Shown one piece after another: positions 1-12,736 of a DNA stretch of 64,000 bases (positions are counted from its first letter, which is position 1; each line of letters opens with the position of its first letter). The notes under the pieces are model-generated. The model had not been told where the DNA came from. It worked only from the letters and a program-made list of their open reading frames with translations, and did not search any database. The stretch comes from Liolophura sinensis (lineage: Eukaryota; Mollusca; Polyplacophora; Chitonida; Chitonidae), in contig NC_088301.1 in assembly GCF_032854445.1 (NCBI RefSeq), positions 30,364,402 through 30,428,401 of the forward strand. The letters are read 5' to 3'. The translations under genes were made by a program, and so were the position numbers.

Positions 1-1130
1 AGGGAATGCAGACTTGCTCTGTCCTAATACTGTCCTAATGACATTGACTTCGACCTCAAGAAGTTATACTCATGTCATTTACATCTATTCATGTATTAAG
101 GTCTGATAAAGTATAGCGCTGACTAACAATAACCTGGTATATTTGGTTTTAATATTCCATCCTTCTCCGTCACATTTAACACTTCAAAATAACTTTGTGA
201 CAACGTGTGCAACAATTAACTGGCCTGGGTTTTTTTGCACTTTCCACAAAGATATGACCTGAGATAATCAGGTCTTAATCAAATGAGATAATCAAATTTT
301 GTTAAAGGCTGGTATACGAATTCCAGCGCACGTACTGCGCTCTACGCTCGCTTTATCTTTGACTTCTAGACATTCTCCACCCAGCTTTGGTGCAGAGCTG
401 AACGCAACAGGCCTATGCAGTCACAGGAAGCTACTATAACATATTACTTATTGTCCCATTTTCAGACTTTGGTCTTCCTCTGCATGAAATCTTTTCTGCA
501 TGAATCTCTTTCTACGTGCTACGTTCTCTCCACCACCTGGTCACTTTTCACCTCTATCCCACTTCTGACACCATCTCGGTTAAGGACATTCATGTCACAC
601 ACCAAGCACAAGACCGCCGTGTAGGATATTTTTTATCTGTGACGGTGAACGTGAACAGTGACATCTAGGAATCTCCCACTTCCTGTACACTGCCCGACAT
701 GTATAGTCACCGAACTGATCGCGTAATCATAAATTCATGTATGACGAATTATCAACAACCGAATGAAACCAGCTTATATGCAGAACATCTGTCAGCAGAG
801 TCCACCGCTGCTAACGTCACAATTTACGAGTATTTGCCACTTGTGAAGAGAGTTTACATCACAAACATATCCAGTTGTATTTTATGCTAAGGAAATAATT
901 TACTTGGTATTATAATTATATACTGTTTTTGTACTTCGAGATATGACAGAGAAAGAAATTGAAGGTATGAGAGCTGAGGAGATTAGGTGCCCGCTTTTTA
1001 TATATTTCAAGTGAGTCAGTTGTTCGGATAGCTGCAGTCAAAGCATGCCAGAGCTTACCTCCTTGTTACTGAAGGCTTTGCAACACATGCCTTATCGTTC
1101 TGCAGAGTGGAACTTCTAACCTAAGCCCTC
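1..1130. other. Intergenic, no supported gene
   Basis: AT-rich sequence with only short open frames that match nothing I recognise. No splice-consistent exon chain, RNA gene or long repeat could be supported here. Confidence 0.5.
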
Positions 1131-1133
1131 CCA

Positions 1134-1300
1134 TCAAACAGTCACGCAGCTTTTCTGTATAAATAGGTCTTTTGTATAATTTGGTACAAGGCCGTGGATG
1201 GCTTTGTAAACGTCAGTGAATAAAACCCGTTGTCGATGAACAAATAAGGTTGGTAGATTAGCTTTGGCCAAGAGGCCCTCATAAGACAAGCCTCGGTCTT
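1134..1300 (-). pseudogene. LINE reverse transcriptase C-terminal remnant
   Basis: On the minus strand a short frame reads YEGLLAKANLPTLFVHR followed by VYKAIHGLVPNYTKDLF. This is the pattern I know from the end of ORF2 in CR1/L2/Jockey-type non-LTR retrotransposons: a 'F/YEELL-KANMPTL--RR' stretch and then 'VYKxxxGLxPxYxxDLF'. Only this C-terminal piece remains. Upstream catalytic motifs such as the YADD box are absent, and the frame is not open far enough for a functional protein. It is a dead, 5'-truncated insertion. The subfamily is not determined. Confidence 0.65.
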
Positions 1301-1640
1301 GGATATATAAACAGTTGCAATCAAATCGCAAATGAGATACATATTTTATTATCGACATCCTGTATACTAGCATGGTACACGATTTGAATACTGATTTCAC
1401 TAACTCGCCTAGAACACACCTTGCGTCTGTCCAGCATTATTGAAAACTGTTTGGCTTGATTCCGTCCCAATTGCGTATTTATATACTTTCCTAGCTCTTC
1501 GGTGCTTTGTGTTAAACGTCGTTTTGGGAATTTGCAATGCGATTATTGACTTGGAAAGTCCATATTAATTGACGGCTGGTATACGAATGTCTATTTTGCC
1601 GCAAAGAATTATATACTTTTTACTCGATTAGAGACTTCTT

Positions 1641-1860
1641 TTGTTACTGTAATTCTTCAGCCTTTTGCATGTTGCAAGATGTTTATTTAAGTATATTCTG
1701 GTGGTATTATTCTGTGTAGACTGATAATATTATGCTTTTGTGAAACTCAGAAATTGACCAACAAAAGCAAGGTAGTTTTGTCTCCACACTCAAATCAAAA
1801 ATTTCCATAAAATGCAATGAAAGTTGCTTTTTCAGATGCGAAAGGGTTGAGAAATTCTGG
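1641..1860 (+). repeat. Interspersed repeat R1, copy 1
   Basis: About 210 bp that resembles, with many differences, segments at 29,140-29,330 and 60,640-60,850, and in its first 60 bp a segment at 27,830-27,890. Shared blocks include AATTCTTCA(A/G)CC, TTATTCTGTGT, GTGAA(G)C(C)CxGAAA and GCAxTGAAAGTTGCT. It has no coding capacity. It looks like an old non-autonomous element of unknown class. Confidence 0.6.
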
Positions 1861-2539
1861 TATTTCTTATATGTAATTTCTACAAAATAAGTAAAGTTTG
1901 ATAAATAGACTATAAATAAAGATGCTTGTTACAGTTAAATATTTGTAGCACATAGACTGAAATATATTTAAAATTTTTTAGAAATAGAAATTGACCTCAT
2001 CATTAAACCGACACTGAGAGGGTAACTGGACAATTATATGAGATATAACTGTCTACTTAACTGTCCATGATTTCCCAAAGCCGGCTTTGTATCTTAATAT
2101 GCAAGGAGTGCTGCGTTGCTGATTGACTGTTACAACATCGACATGTCACAAACTCTTTATTGAAGTTTTTGTTGTTGTTGTTTCTTTCTGAAAGTAAGCT
2201 TAAAAGCGCCTGTTTCCTTACTTTTTTGTGATTTTGGATTTTATCATATTCATGTCACTCGAAAGCTATAACCGTTTCGTGGCCTACACTACATGGAATT
2301 ACCCTACATGACTGACATTTCGCCCACAAAAGTCCATCTTTACAGGCAAATAAATGTCACGAAATATTATTTTTGAGTGCTGAATACGGGATGTCACCCC
2401 ATATTCCAAGCAAACCTCAAAACACCTTTCTAAAACCAATAGAACTCTCGGAATCAGGGCAAATGAGCAAGTTAGACGTGGACGAAATTTATGGTCATTT
2501 AGGGTAAGCCCTAAATTATATTGTATAGGCCGATACCTA

Positions 2540-3575
2540 AACACAAGCCGTCAGTGATATCAAGCATAAATGCGGGATGCTATATAGATTCACTTACCCA
2601 TAAGCCTATTATGTAAGACATGTAGGCCTACATGCATGTGCATATTGACCTAGACCTACGTGTAGGCCTACACATTAGAATCATTTATTCCAGAGCGTGT
2701 TCACTCCTCGGCTTCGCTAATTCCCCTGCTCTCACTCTTCGTGGGGATTTCCGATGGCAGTAAGTGGTCAGCGACGCTTACAAACTGTGTGGTTGTTTAT
2801 CATACTTAGTGTAGGCCTAATGTTCGTGGAAGACCAGACTCCGTTGTCTCAAATTCCATGATGCAATTGATACAGCCTACATGTATTTATTAAGTCTGTA
2901 TGTCACATAGGACTGAGTCTATAAACACGCAGGCCTATCTAGCGAAAGTTCGTCCAGCTACAGGCCTATAGGCATACTTGACAATAGCTTGGTAGGCATA
3001 CTTGAGAAAGATAGGCCCACCAGAAGTCTAGTTAATAGACTTTTGATCCACTTTTAGACCTAAACATGACGGAACCGGATCGACATCTTATACAGGCCTA
3101 AGGGAAGCATTCTTGAGTAATTAAGACGTTAAACAAAAATCAAAGATTTTTGTAATTGAAAGGGGTTTTTAAATTTGAAGGTTATTTAGCCCAAGGATCA
3201 TTAAGCTGCATAGGTCAACGCACAAGCCCATGTAGGCCTACATATGTAGGCCTATCGCATCTTTCAGTTATACTGATGTCGAATCTTGACTGGAAAGCCA
3301 TCAGCAGTGGGCGAGCTAGGTTATAATTGTAGGTCTAAAAGCCTATTCACAAACGTTGAAGAGCAGCAGCCTATCAGCCATATCACTACTCTCGTCAGAA
3401 AAGATATTGTCGCCACCCAGACTAGAAGAAAAAACGGAATGGCTTAATGTATGAGAAGAATCAGAAACAAGACACATTAACAGATTAAATTTCCTTATAA
3501 TTTCACAACAGTGACGTAGTAGGGTTTTTGTTGAGGCTGGCTTGGGGTGTGCCCACTCTGTAGGCCTATTTATTC
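2540..3575. repeat. Island of TAGGCCTA palindromes
   Basis: The self-complementary octamer TAGGCCTA and one-base variants recur about a dozen times in 1 kb, often extended to GTAGGCCTAC or TGTAGGCCTACA, for example near 2,623, 2,662, 2,813 and twice near 3,230-3,250. The copies are irregularly spaced, so this is not a tandem satellite. A second island lies near 62,790-63,480. No gene is supported in this stretch. Confidence 0.6.
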
Positions 3576-4051
3576 TGCCTTTGCTGGCTTGTACTTGTGT
3601 TGTGGCCATTCCTAAAGCTAACGTACTTTAACGGTTATAGGTTTGGGTCGTAGAATGCTAATGACGCATTTGGTAAAAAGGGCGACACATTTTAGGGCAG
3701 CAGGTCTGATCTTGTCAGCCATGCCTCAGTTGTTTAGGACGCCATATGTATGACAAAAGCTTTCCGCCATCTTTGAATCCAGGGACTTCGTGTGCTTTAT
3801 GATCATGTGAGGCGGTCTGGCGTAAAACCACATGTCACTCCGCGTGGGAAATAAACCCTAATGCATCTTTCGTGTTTTGTCATTCATGAAATGCACAGAT
3901 CATAGTAAGCACAAAATGCAATACATATGACAACATCTGAATAATTTATAGTGCTAAATTGCGCAAGCAACGTCTAATATCTCTGTTTTGGACTGAAAGA
4001 TAGTTCGGCGGTTATGCGGATTGATCGTTGATTTGCTGACGCGCTGAGTCT

Positions 4052-4064
4052 GGCAACAGTTGCC
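4052..4064. promoter_or_regulatory. Palindrome of two RFX half-sites (candidate)
   Basis: GGCAACAGTTGCC is a near-perfect palindrome made of the two X-box half-sites (GTTGCC and GGCAAC), in the everted order compared with the classical X-box. It lies in a locally CpG-richer stretch about 7.6 kb upstream of the RFX start codon. Use as an autoregulatory site, or as part of an upstream promoter, is speculation. Confidence 0.25.
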
Positions 4065-5238
4065 GTAGGAATAAACGCCATAGCCACGGTAGCTGTGACG
4101 ACTGTTACCCGCCAACAAGACTAAGGTGATTTTTCCTTTCCATTTTACCAGTAGGGTTACTCACTGTGTAGTGTTATTACACGGCCTCTACCGGTCGTTC
4201 TTCCTTGGTTTGACCGTCCATGACTGATTTGAAGCTGAAAACCATACACAACCAAGCACACACTGTCTTCTCAAAAAATGGCGAAGGATTTTAACAGCGT
4301 TCTGCTCAGTTTTGTTGAAATTAATCACATTGTGGTTCAAGTCTTCCTTTCTCTCCATAATTGCGGCTGTGTACATGAGGTTTACTACTTTCATTAATAA
4401 TTAGTCAGCACTCTGCTATAATTGGTTTATTTTTCTCCTTCGAAATATTTGAAATGGGTCAAATGGTTGTTGTGTTGTTCTAGGTAATTTAAAATGATTT
4501 ACATGTATGTGCTTATTAACGAAATATGTCGAGTAGTCAAATGACAGATATAATTTGGTGATCTCCATTGATGACCTGCTGGCTTAATTATTTCTGATGA
4601 ACTTTTCAAAATGAGGGGATTTGCTATAAATATATGTAGATCTGCATATATGGGAACATGGTACATCAACTAAATCACACTGAGCAAGGTTGAATGGTAG
4701 TGAAATTAAGATAGACATGTACAGTCTTGTACAAAATGGACAGCACAAGCCATTTGTGACACTCTGTGGAGTGCATTGTCTAATGTCCCAAGATTTGATG
4801 TGTTAGGTTTGGGCCCATTGGTTCCTTAATTAATAAGAACCGATGACTTGACAGACTTCTCATTGCATTTCCGTTTATAGTGATATGTAGGCCTACATCA
4901 TATCAGACATTACATTATACGTGTAGTATGGTACACTGTAACTTCATTTTATTTATTATCATTTCATTTTCATTTCTTTATTTGATGGTTTTTTAATGAC
5001 GATTTCACTTATACAGTGGCAGTCATTTTTGGGGGGGCTAAGGAAACTGGAGTTCCGGAATTCCACAGACCTTGGGTAAGGTACTGACAAACGTTTACGC
5101 ACATTTGACGTACAGATATTCATAACATGTTGATGGAAGACAAGTGGTCTTCAACAAATGTTGGACTGCACACACAATCACACAAACTTTGCTGATTACT
5201 TCTTGCCACCAAGGCACCTAAGACAATGAGTACTTGTT

Positions 5239-5265
5239 GGGGGGGGGGGGGGGGGGGGGGGGGGG
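5239..5265 (+). repeat. Poly-G tract (27 G)
   Basis: An uninterrupted run of 27 G in AT-rich surroundings. It is a mononucleotide microsatellite with G-quadruplex potential, and the exact length may carry sequencing error. No gene overlaps it; the proline-rich frame on the other strand is simply the translation of poly-C. Confidence 0.9.
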
Positions 5266-7340
5266 TCCAAAAATTTCCTGTTCGAGGCCAGATTTGAACC
5301 TGTATATGTACCTTTTTAGCAATTGAAAGGCAAACACCAGGCCTCAAAATCACAAAGTTGTCTTAGACTAAAGTCACATTTAACAGCTTTAACTTAAAAA
5401 AAGTTTACTGTAATAAAACAGACAAAATTTTTACGCTTAATTTTTTGTTTTGAGACTTGGAAATGCCACAGACATAGTGTGATCTAGGGTTGGGAATAAT
5501 GGCGTAAGTTAAGACTAAGTCAGACATATGAAGTATTTACATGTTACATGTTTTATGGGTCAAGTGGTCAGGCAAGACTGACAAGTCCAAACGAACGACT
5601 TTTTTACAATGAAGAACCATTTTTTGTATTGTAAGGAGAACTTCAACAACTTTATTTTCACAATAAATGTTCCCAAACACAATATTTATGCTATGTTAAT
5701 CTGTATACTGCATTTAAAAAACTATTATGTTAACTATTTCCATTTGAAAAAAAAACAAAAAAAAGAGGTTTGACCAACTCTGTATGGCTTGTGGTGTAAC
5801 AACCAAGTAGCTTAACAACTTCTGAATTCAGTGAGATAAAATCTGGACGTGTTTTCTGTTTTTTTTGGGATGCTATAAGGCTCATCCTTTTCTTTTAGTA
5901 GTTATGGCTGAATTAGCAGTCTCATGCAACTACGATCGATTCCCTTGAAATCAAAAGGCGTTGTTGACGAGATCTGGTCCATGTTTTGTACAGAGTTTGC
6001 ACAGATCAGGGAAAGTCTGGAATATCAAGAAAACGAAACTACTGTTTCAGACACTGGAATATCAGGGAATTTAAGATTAGCAGTCTTCTCCTGGAATATC
6101 AGGGAATTTGATGTCAGGTCTGCTGTATCAATTTTCAAAAGTTATATGGCTCTAAATTCCTTGATGTTTGCTGTTATAAAATATAAAATTTGAACGTACT
6201 TGTACACGAAGTTTGTTCCATGTTTTTAATGAAGTGGTTTCGGAAAAGCCAATGTACAACTCTTGCATGTAATGGCATAGGTTTGGTGTGGATAGGGTTT
6301 CCTAAAGTAACCTGAGGGGGATAACTCCACACTATATTTCCACGCCATGTGGTTTGTATCTGGCAATTGATCAGCATCAAACCACGAAGTCATTCCAACT
6401 CGGAGAAACTCAGGACATTGACTCAGCTTTCAGAAAGGATAGAAAAGAAAAATGAGCTTGTAGTACCACACTACCTGTTACTGTCAATGCCTTGCACAGA
6501 CATCATCTTGGCCAGTATGCATCTAGCAACGAAACAAAATGATGGAGATTCGGTGGTGCCTGAAGTCATTCCAGTCCCACTGACCCAACAACTCTTCGGC
6601 TGATACAGGTACTTACTCGTGGCCTGTGTTCTGTTAGGTCATTTTTGTTATCATTGTTCAGGTATCAATAACTTGACAGATTTCTTATAATTTTTTAGTT
6701 AGGCCAACATGATCATTACACTAGTAAAAGGTTTACTCTTTTTTTTTTTTTTAAATATAAAATTTTTTTCTTACGTTTAATAGTTAATATGATAAACATA
6801 AACTGGTCACTATTTTTCTGAAAATTCTAAATATGAAGTGTGCTTTATACGTATATCACCATATGTTTTTAATATTTAGTATTAATTTATTGACTTCATT
6901 TTTCTGTTTTTAGGAAAGCTGTTCAGATGTATATTCACAGGTGGTTTCATTGCCTCATAATTCCAGTGTGGGGAGAGAAAGTCTGCATACATGACTACAT
7001 TGGGTGATGCACAACATGCAAAGAAACATGTATCACCAGACATGATTTTTTTCCGCTTTTTCTTTGTTTCAGTTTCCATTAATTTACCTGTTTTCCGTTT
7101 TTTTTTCTGTGTAGTAACATTTTGTAAAGTTCCGATTTATTTCCTCAAAATAAAGTTGAAGATTCTGTCAATTTGCCGATGCATGGCTACCGAAATCTGG
7201 CATTGCCGGAGGTTATAATGTTATCTGAATGGAGTCTATTGTCCAGTCAGATCGTGTGTTTCATTAAGCCGAACTGTTTCAACCAATCGGGAACAAGATA
7301 TCATTATTCGAAGGCAGAAGCAGAGCCAGCCCGGTCAAAA

Positions 7341-8517
7341 ATGGCGGCAACGTCTCGGAGTATCGTGGATCGATCAGATAAAGATTTTGATGCGCGTACA
7401 GTGGACAAGGGGTTGAAAAACATCTGGAGGTGGGATTGGCTTGAACGGAAGGTTGAAGGGGAATACGTGGGAAAATTCATGAGGAAGATAAAATCCGCCG
7501 GTTTGGCTTTCTGCGAGTTGTGCCACAAAGATGTGCATTATGGGGGTCGCGGATGGAAGGCGCTAGCACAGCACATCGGCCAGAAAATTCACAGAGATAA
7601 CCTGAAATTACGGTCGTCTAACTACAGTCTATCTGGTAAGTTCTGTTCCCTTATCAACATTCAGGGTGGAGTAAGGTTTAGGGGTCCTCCAGTAAGCCTA
7701 TTGTAGTCGGACAATAGAGGCGGACTTGAATGAATGGAGTGACGTAGAGGGCCCACGGACCGTTATTCTTTACCAGTTCCACCTGTGCAGAGATGATCAC
7801 GTAATTTAACAGTTAAAGCTGTTTAAGGACTTCCTAGGATGTTATGTCAAAGCAGAAGTCATCAACACAGCATCAACCGGAGCTCAATTGAAGAAGCTGG
7901 ATCTGAAGCAAGCTATTATGAAACCGAAGCAGATGTTCATGGGAAGTAAAGCATTGAAACGCCTAATGTCCTGACAGAGACAGAAGAGGAACTTTATGAG
8001 TTAAATATCAGAAAATACCAGACAGATCAACATTCTGATTTCCCAGAAGGGTCTCGTATTGATGAGTGGTGGGGGGAAAGAAGAGAAATGTCTGAAATAT
8101 CTGTGCCTGTCCAAGATGGCTAAGGCTGTTCTGTCCTGTTTCCATGGACCCCAGGTTGAATCTTCCTTCAATGTAATGAATGGCGTCATTGATGCCAAAT
8201 CTGGGAGACTCAACATTGAAACCTACCAAGCCATACAAAACATAAAATATGGTTTGAAAGCATCTGGTAAATCTGCTGTGGAGTATTTCAAGAAGAGGGA
8301 CCATCGCCATGATAAGGTTGATCACACTCTTGTGAGGAATGTCAAGCGATCATTCAGCCAGTATAAGGCCATTCTTGAAAAGAAATCAGTTGCCACAGAA
8401 AAACAGAAACAGCTGGACATTAGGGCACAGAGCACTTTGACGAAAAGGAAAGCCAAGGAGTTGTGTCAAAAGGCAGCCAAGAAAGCCAGAGTGGAACACC
8501 ATGGTGCCATTGATTGA
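7341..8517 (+). pseudogene. Transposase-derived (hAT-like) gene, frameshifted
   Basis: A 5' exon starts at ATG 7341 in good context (AAAAATGGCGGC) and encodes about 98 residues with a BED-like zinc-binding pattern: FCELC, then about 17 residues later H and a second H in QHIGQKIH. It ends at a consensus donor (CTG|GTAAGT, 7635). From about 7,830 coding-like sequence resumes. A frame ending RIDEWWGER at about 8,085 gives way, in another frame, to LSKMAKAVLSCFHGPQVESS and then a KYGLKASGKSAVEYF segment up to the stop at 8517. The latter resembles the C-terminal dimerisation region of hAT-type transposases and their domesticated relatives. Several stops at 7,700-8,000 and a frameshift near 8,090-8,100 suggest a decayed element, although unseen introns could explain some of this. 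Confidence 0.55.
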
Positions 8518-8519
8518 AA

Positions 8520-11500
8520 AACTGGACAGTTGTATTCTGTGCCATAACATGCCAATCTAAACATTTGACTGAAAATGCTGAAAATGACCTGTACACTACT
8601 AACAATGTCTGAACCAGAAAAAATCTGTTACATGTATTAAATTTTGGCTTTGGTACAAAAATGCATTCTTCTCTCTGTCCAGAAGATTAGAGTTCTGTGG
8701 GGTCAAAGCAGATGGGAAAATCTGTAAGTCAGAAAACAGTGTTGGTTTTCTTCATATTTTACAGGATTTTAGTTTGATTTTAATAGCCAGAAACGTCCCA
8801 GAATCCATTTTCAGCCACGCAGATTTTTCTAGCTTTCGGGGCCTAGGCGGCCCCTGGACCCCAGCCTTTTTGGGCTATGATAGTAAATTTCAGCTATTTT
8901 CTTGGTTCACCACAATCATGTCTGTATCACATACACCACATAAAAGTTCATGAAAGTGGTTTTGTTTAAAAGCGAAAATATGAAGACACAAAACAAAGAT
9001 ATGGATGTTCATATTTGGTTGTGGGAAGGCGACATTGTCACCGCTAGATAGTTCCTCTGAATTCTAGAGATCTTATACGTATATAAATGCATGTAACTTA
9101 TTTTTTCTTCTTTCCTGTTTGTACCAGGGATGGTTCACCATGGATTCTCTTCTGTTCAACTTCAGTGATAAGAGTATTAAACAAGTGTTTACATATCATG
9201 GTTTATTGTCATTATTATTATCATCATCTGATTTTTTTTTCGTTTGTCCTTAGTGACAGCAAGGCTAAACAATTAACGATGCTTGTGTGGCCACTTGCAC
9301 AGTATATTGTTCATTAGGATTACTTGTCTCACCCCATCCCCGCCTTCCCCTCCCCCCAAATGGGCATACATTAATCTGAATGTTACATGTGGGAAGTTTG
9401 TCTCTGTAATTTGACAAATGATTTACTTCTGGCTTTCCGGTTTGTTCCACTTTCTTAAGTCTTGCTACCAGCAGCATACATTAAGTGAAAACTTCATCAG
9501 CATGACGCCAAACAAGAATCAAATAAATAAATATATTTTCCTTATTTGCACTGATGTAGCAGATGTAAGCCATACTGAGGGCTTTATTTAACATTGTTGG
9601 TATGTATTAATGTTACTTGCTTGGGTCTTACTTTCAGTAAAAACAGGACAAAGTCTATATTATTATATTGTGTCATGTTTAGCATAACTATTTATATACT
9701 GCCACTTTTGTCGAACAGACAAGAACCATGGGCATATGATTTATTGAGTATAAAATTTAACACTGATAAGATAATGTGATATGACTGAAATAATGTTGAA
9801 AGCATAAATTTAGCATACACAACCATCCAAACTTGCTTGTGGCACTGACTTGCACTTACATTCCCACCAAACACCTATTTGACAGTTTGAATTTATCCAT
9901 TGAACAATTATGGAATTTTAGCAATAATGGACTGGAAAATCATGGAGCATACTGGAATTTTTGTAATAATGGACTGGAAAATCATGGAATATTGTGGAAT
10001 TTTGAAACCCCATTTCTGTATGATCCCTGTTTGTAAGTCTAGGACATTTTTATGCCATGTATGTAACTTTACAGTATCCTGTGTTGTTACAAGCCACAAG
10101 CCCGACTTGTGCTTAGAATAATTTCGAAATTATCTGTTAAAGTATAGCAATTACTTCATGCTGTATGTGTAGTACACAGAGAAGGATGTACACATATCAA
10201 CAGTGCATGTACTGCTGTCACGTCGCCAGGTCAACAGTGGCTCGTTTGTAGCAGAGTAGACTTTCTGATGTTTGATGTCCAAATTCTGCCGTTCACTTCC
10301 GTTTTCGATGTTTTAAATGATCGGAATGGAGTAAGGGGACATAAAACTACCTATCTTCAGTTTAGAAGGCTCATTGCTGGAGGTCTATGTTAATTTCAAT
10401 GTTGGGCTGTTTTCAGCAAAAAATACAATCAAATCTTCTTTTCTGGAAGTAACATAATGACCCAGTTTTTTCTCGCAAGCAGTCCTGCCTCATATGCATG
10501 ACTAAGCCTGCCCCTTACAGCATGTGCAGTAAATGGCGACAACTGAGTGTAAACCATGAGAGCAAAGGACGACAAACATGTCAACATGTAAAGTGTTATT
10601 TTATACCAGCATACATGATCTAATAGAAAAGTTACAAAATGGGAAGGAACAGTCAACGATAGAGAAATTTGATCAGTATTTAAGTCACAGATCATCAAGA
10701 AATCAACCTCAACATACAGTCACATGCATGTGTACAAATAGAGTTGAGCAACTGCCAATAAATATTAGGTACCTTTGTGGCAGACAGTAGTGAATCAAAA
10801 GCAACACAAACCACTTTAGAGGGGTAATAAGAAGTCATAGCTGGAGTTATGTATTATATTATGAACAGTAGGCTGCTTTGTTAGTCCCAGGTGCTAGATA
10901 GACTAAATCAAAATGAAAGTTAAGTTTATCAGTAATCTTTTAGCGCTGGGTGTACTATGTTCACTGAAAAATGTAAAAACTCCTTGGAAATCGGATCCAA
11001 GGAAAAAGTGAAAAAAGTTCACAAATTGCCTGCTTTATTGTTGTATAAGTAATTTTGTTTTCACCGGTCATGGGGGCCAGGAGTTTTTTGCATTATAATT
11101 GAAATCAGTGGGGACACGTCAAACGTCCGACAGTGCATTTATGGACGTCAAACATTCATTTCCCAAGCTCATCGTTATGATATCACAATGAAGGCAGAGA
11201 GACCTTACAGTGGCTGAAGGGTTTGCTTATTACTAGCGCCAACATACGTGGTATGTTAAAAAATATGCCGTCTCCTCATTAAGTCAAATGTGTTTGCCTT
11301 CTATCTACATGTCATAGGGTGAGAAGTTGATGTCATGATTACCAAACAGCTGTTGCAATTTAAAATGGGTTTTTTTTTGTTGAGACACCATGGTATTCCA
11401 CCTACATACAAACGTACATTTGATTACCTGTACCATTTCACAATCTCTGATTGTACATTGAATTGGGAGTTGGTATTTCTTTGGTATCTCATAATGAGGT

Positions 11501-11640
11501 AGTTGTCATTATTTGGTGTTATACTTTACAGTTTAGCATTTAATTATCAATTTAAATTTGTTGCATACATAATTGAAAATACAAGTTGACAGGTACATGC
11601 ACATATATTATTTAGTACGCTAACTTGTATGTGTTAACTT
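8520..11640. other. Gap between transposase remnant and RFX start
   Basis: No supported gene. The stretch contains a 42-bp tandem repeat near 9.9 kb and several short open frames without homology. A non-coding first exon of the RFX gene may lie here or further upstream: the RFX start codon is preceded by an acceptor-like TTGTTGTAG ending about 7 bases before the ATG. Confidence 0.5.
9910..10006 (+). repeat. Tandem repeat, 42-bp unit, about 2.3 copies
   Basis: Two consecutive near-identical 42-bp units (each TGGAATTTT..AATAATGGACTGG..ATCATGGA) followed by a partial third. In one forward frame each unit reads WNFxNNGLENHGxx. The unit is a multiple of three, but no flanking exon supports translation. 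Confidence 0.8.
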
Positions 11641-11655
11641 TGTTGTAGCTAGCCG

Positions 11656-12654
11656 ATGGCGACACAGACTTTCTTGTCGGACATTCAGGCTATGAACCCT
11701 ACCTCAGTGACAGCCCAGCAGGTTCAGGTAAGTACCATAGTTATTATCAGTTGTGGTTTTGTATGTCCATATGTACCTGATTTTGTCTTATTCACATTCT
11801 TTATGGGATTTCTGCTGTATGTTACACTACGTTGGGTTTGCCTGATATTAGAGGCTGGCTTTTTTTAATATAAATTTTATGTTCAAATTTGCTACATGTT
11901 TGACTGTTGTTCAGCATTTGGTAAGACAATACACATTATCACATGCAGACTGAATAGTGTTCTACATGGGCTTAGTTGACTCAGGTGCAATTAACTTCTT
12001 ATCCAAGTATCAGAATGCTTTAACTGAACAACATACACCTGTACCATTCTTACCGAGTCTCTAAGAGCAGTCTGATTGGAAGATCTTGTATCCTCTGCTG
12101 ATAGGAGGTCGAGAAAAATGGTGCACCACCGGGCTTTAGCCAGGATTTTACAACTGGCCGTCCAAAATAAGCTGTGTTTGAGGCCCAGGTACGGGCCAGT
12201 GGTTTGGGATAATGAGTGACTTCACTCCTAATCTTATATGCAAGAGCTAAACCTTTCAGTGAATGAATTTCTTTGTCGTGGTATTAGTACGTGTACAAAC
12301 CAAGTGATGTAAGGTGATGTGAGATTTCGGACTGCCTCAGTTGCTCCCTTTTGGAACTTGGTGTAGAATGTAAATATCTCTTCCCTAGCGATTTGAACAT
12401 TTAAACTGCCACTTCAAGATTCAGAGGAGCTGTATGGCACGTGTTATTGTGATTACATGTGTATATTAATTTAGTTGTAAAAACAGTGCTTCATAGGGAA
12501 GACAGTTCAGCCAGGCATCACACACTGCTGTTTCTGGCTCACCCAATTGAGATCCAGTTTTACGTGTGGCTAACACTGGCAAAAGTTCACACAGTGACTT
12601 CAACAAATGGACTGGAAGTTTATAATGTATGCGCCAAACCCACTTGGCGAGTTG

Positions 12655-12691
<37 letters not shown>

Positions 12692-12692
12692 G

Positions 12693-12736
<44 letters not shown>

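Noticed and set aside
5120..5353. Proline-run frame on the minus strand
   Set aside because: The prolines are the translation of the 27-base G/C tract.
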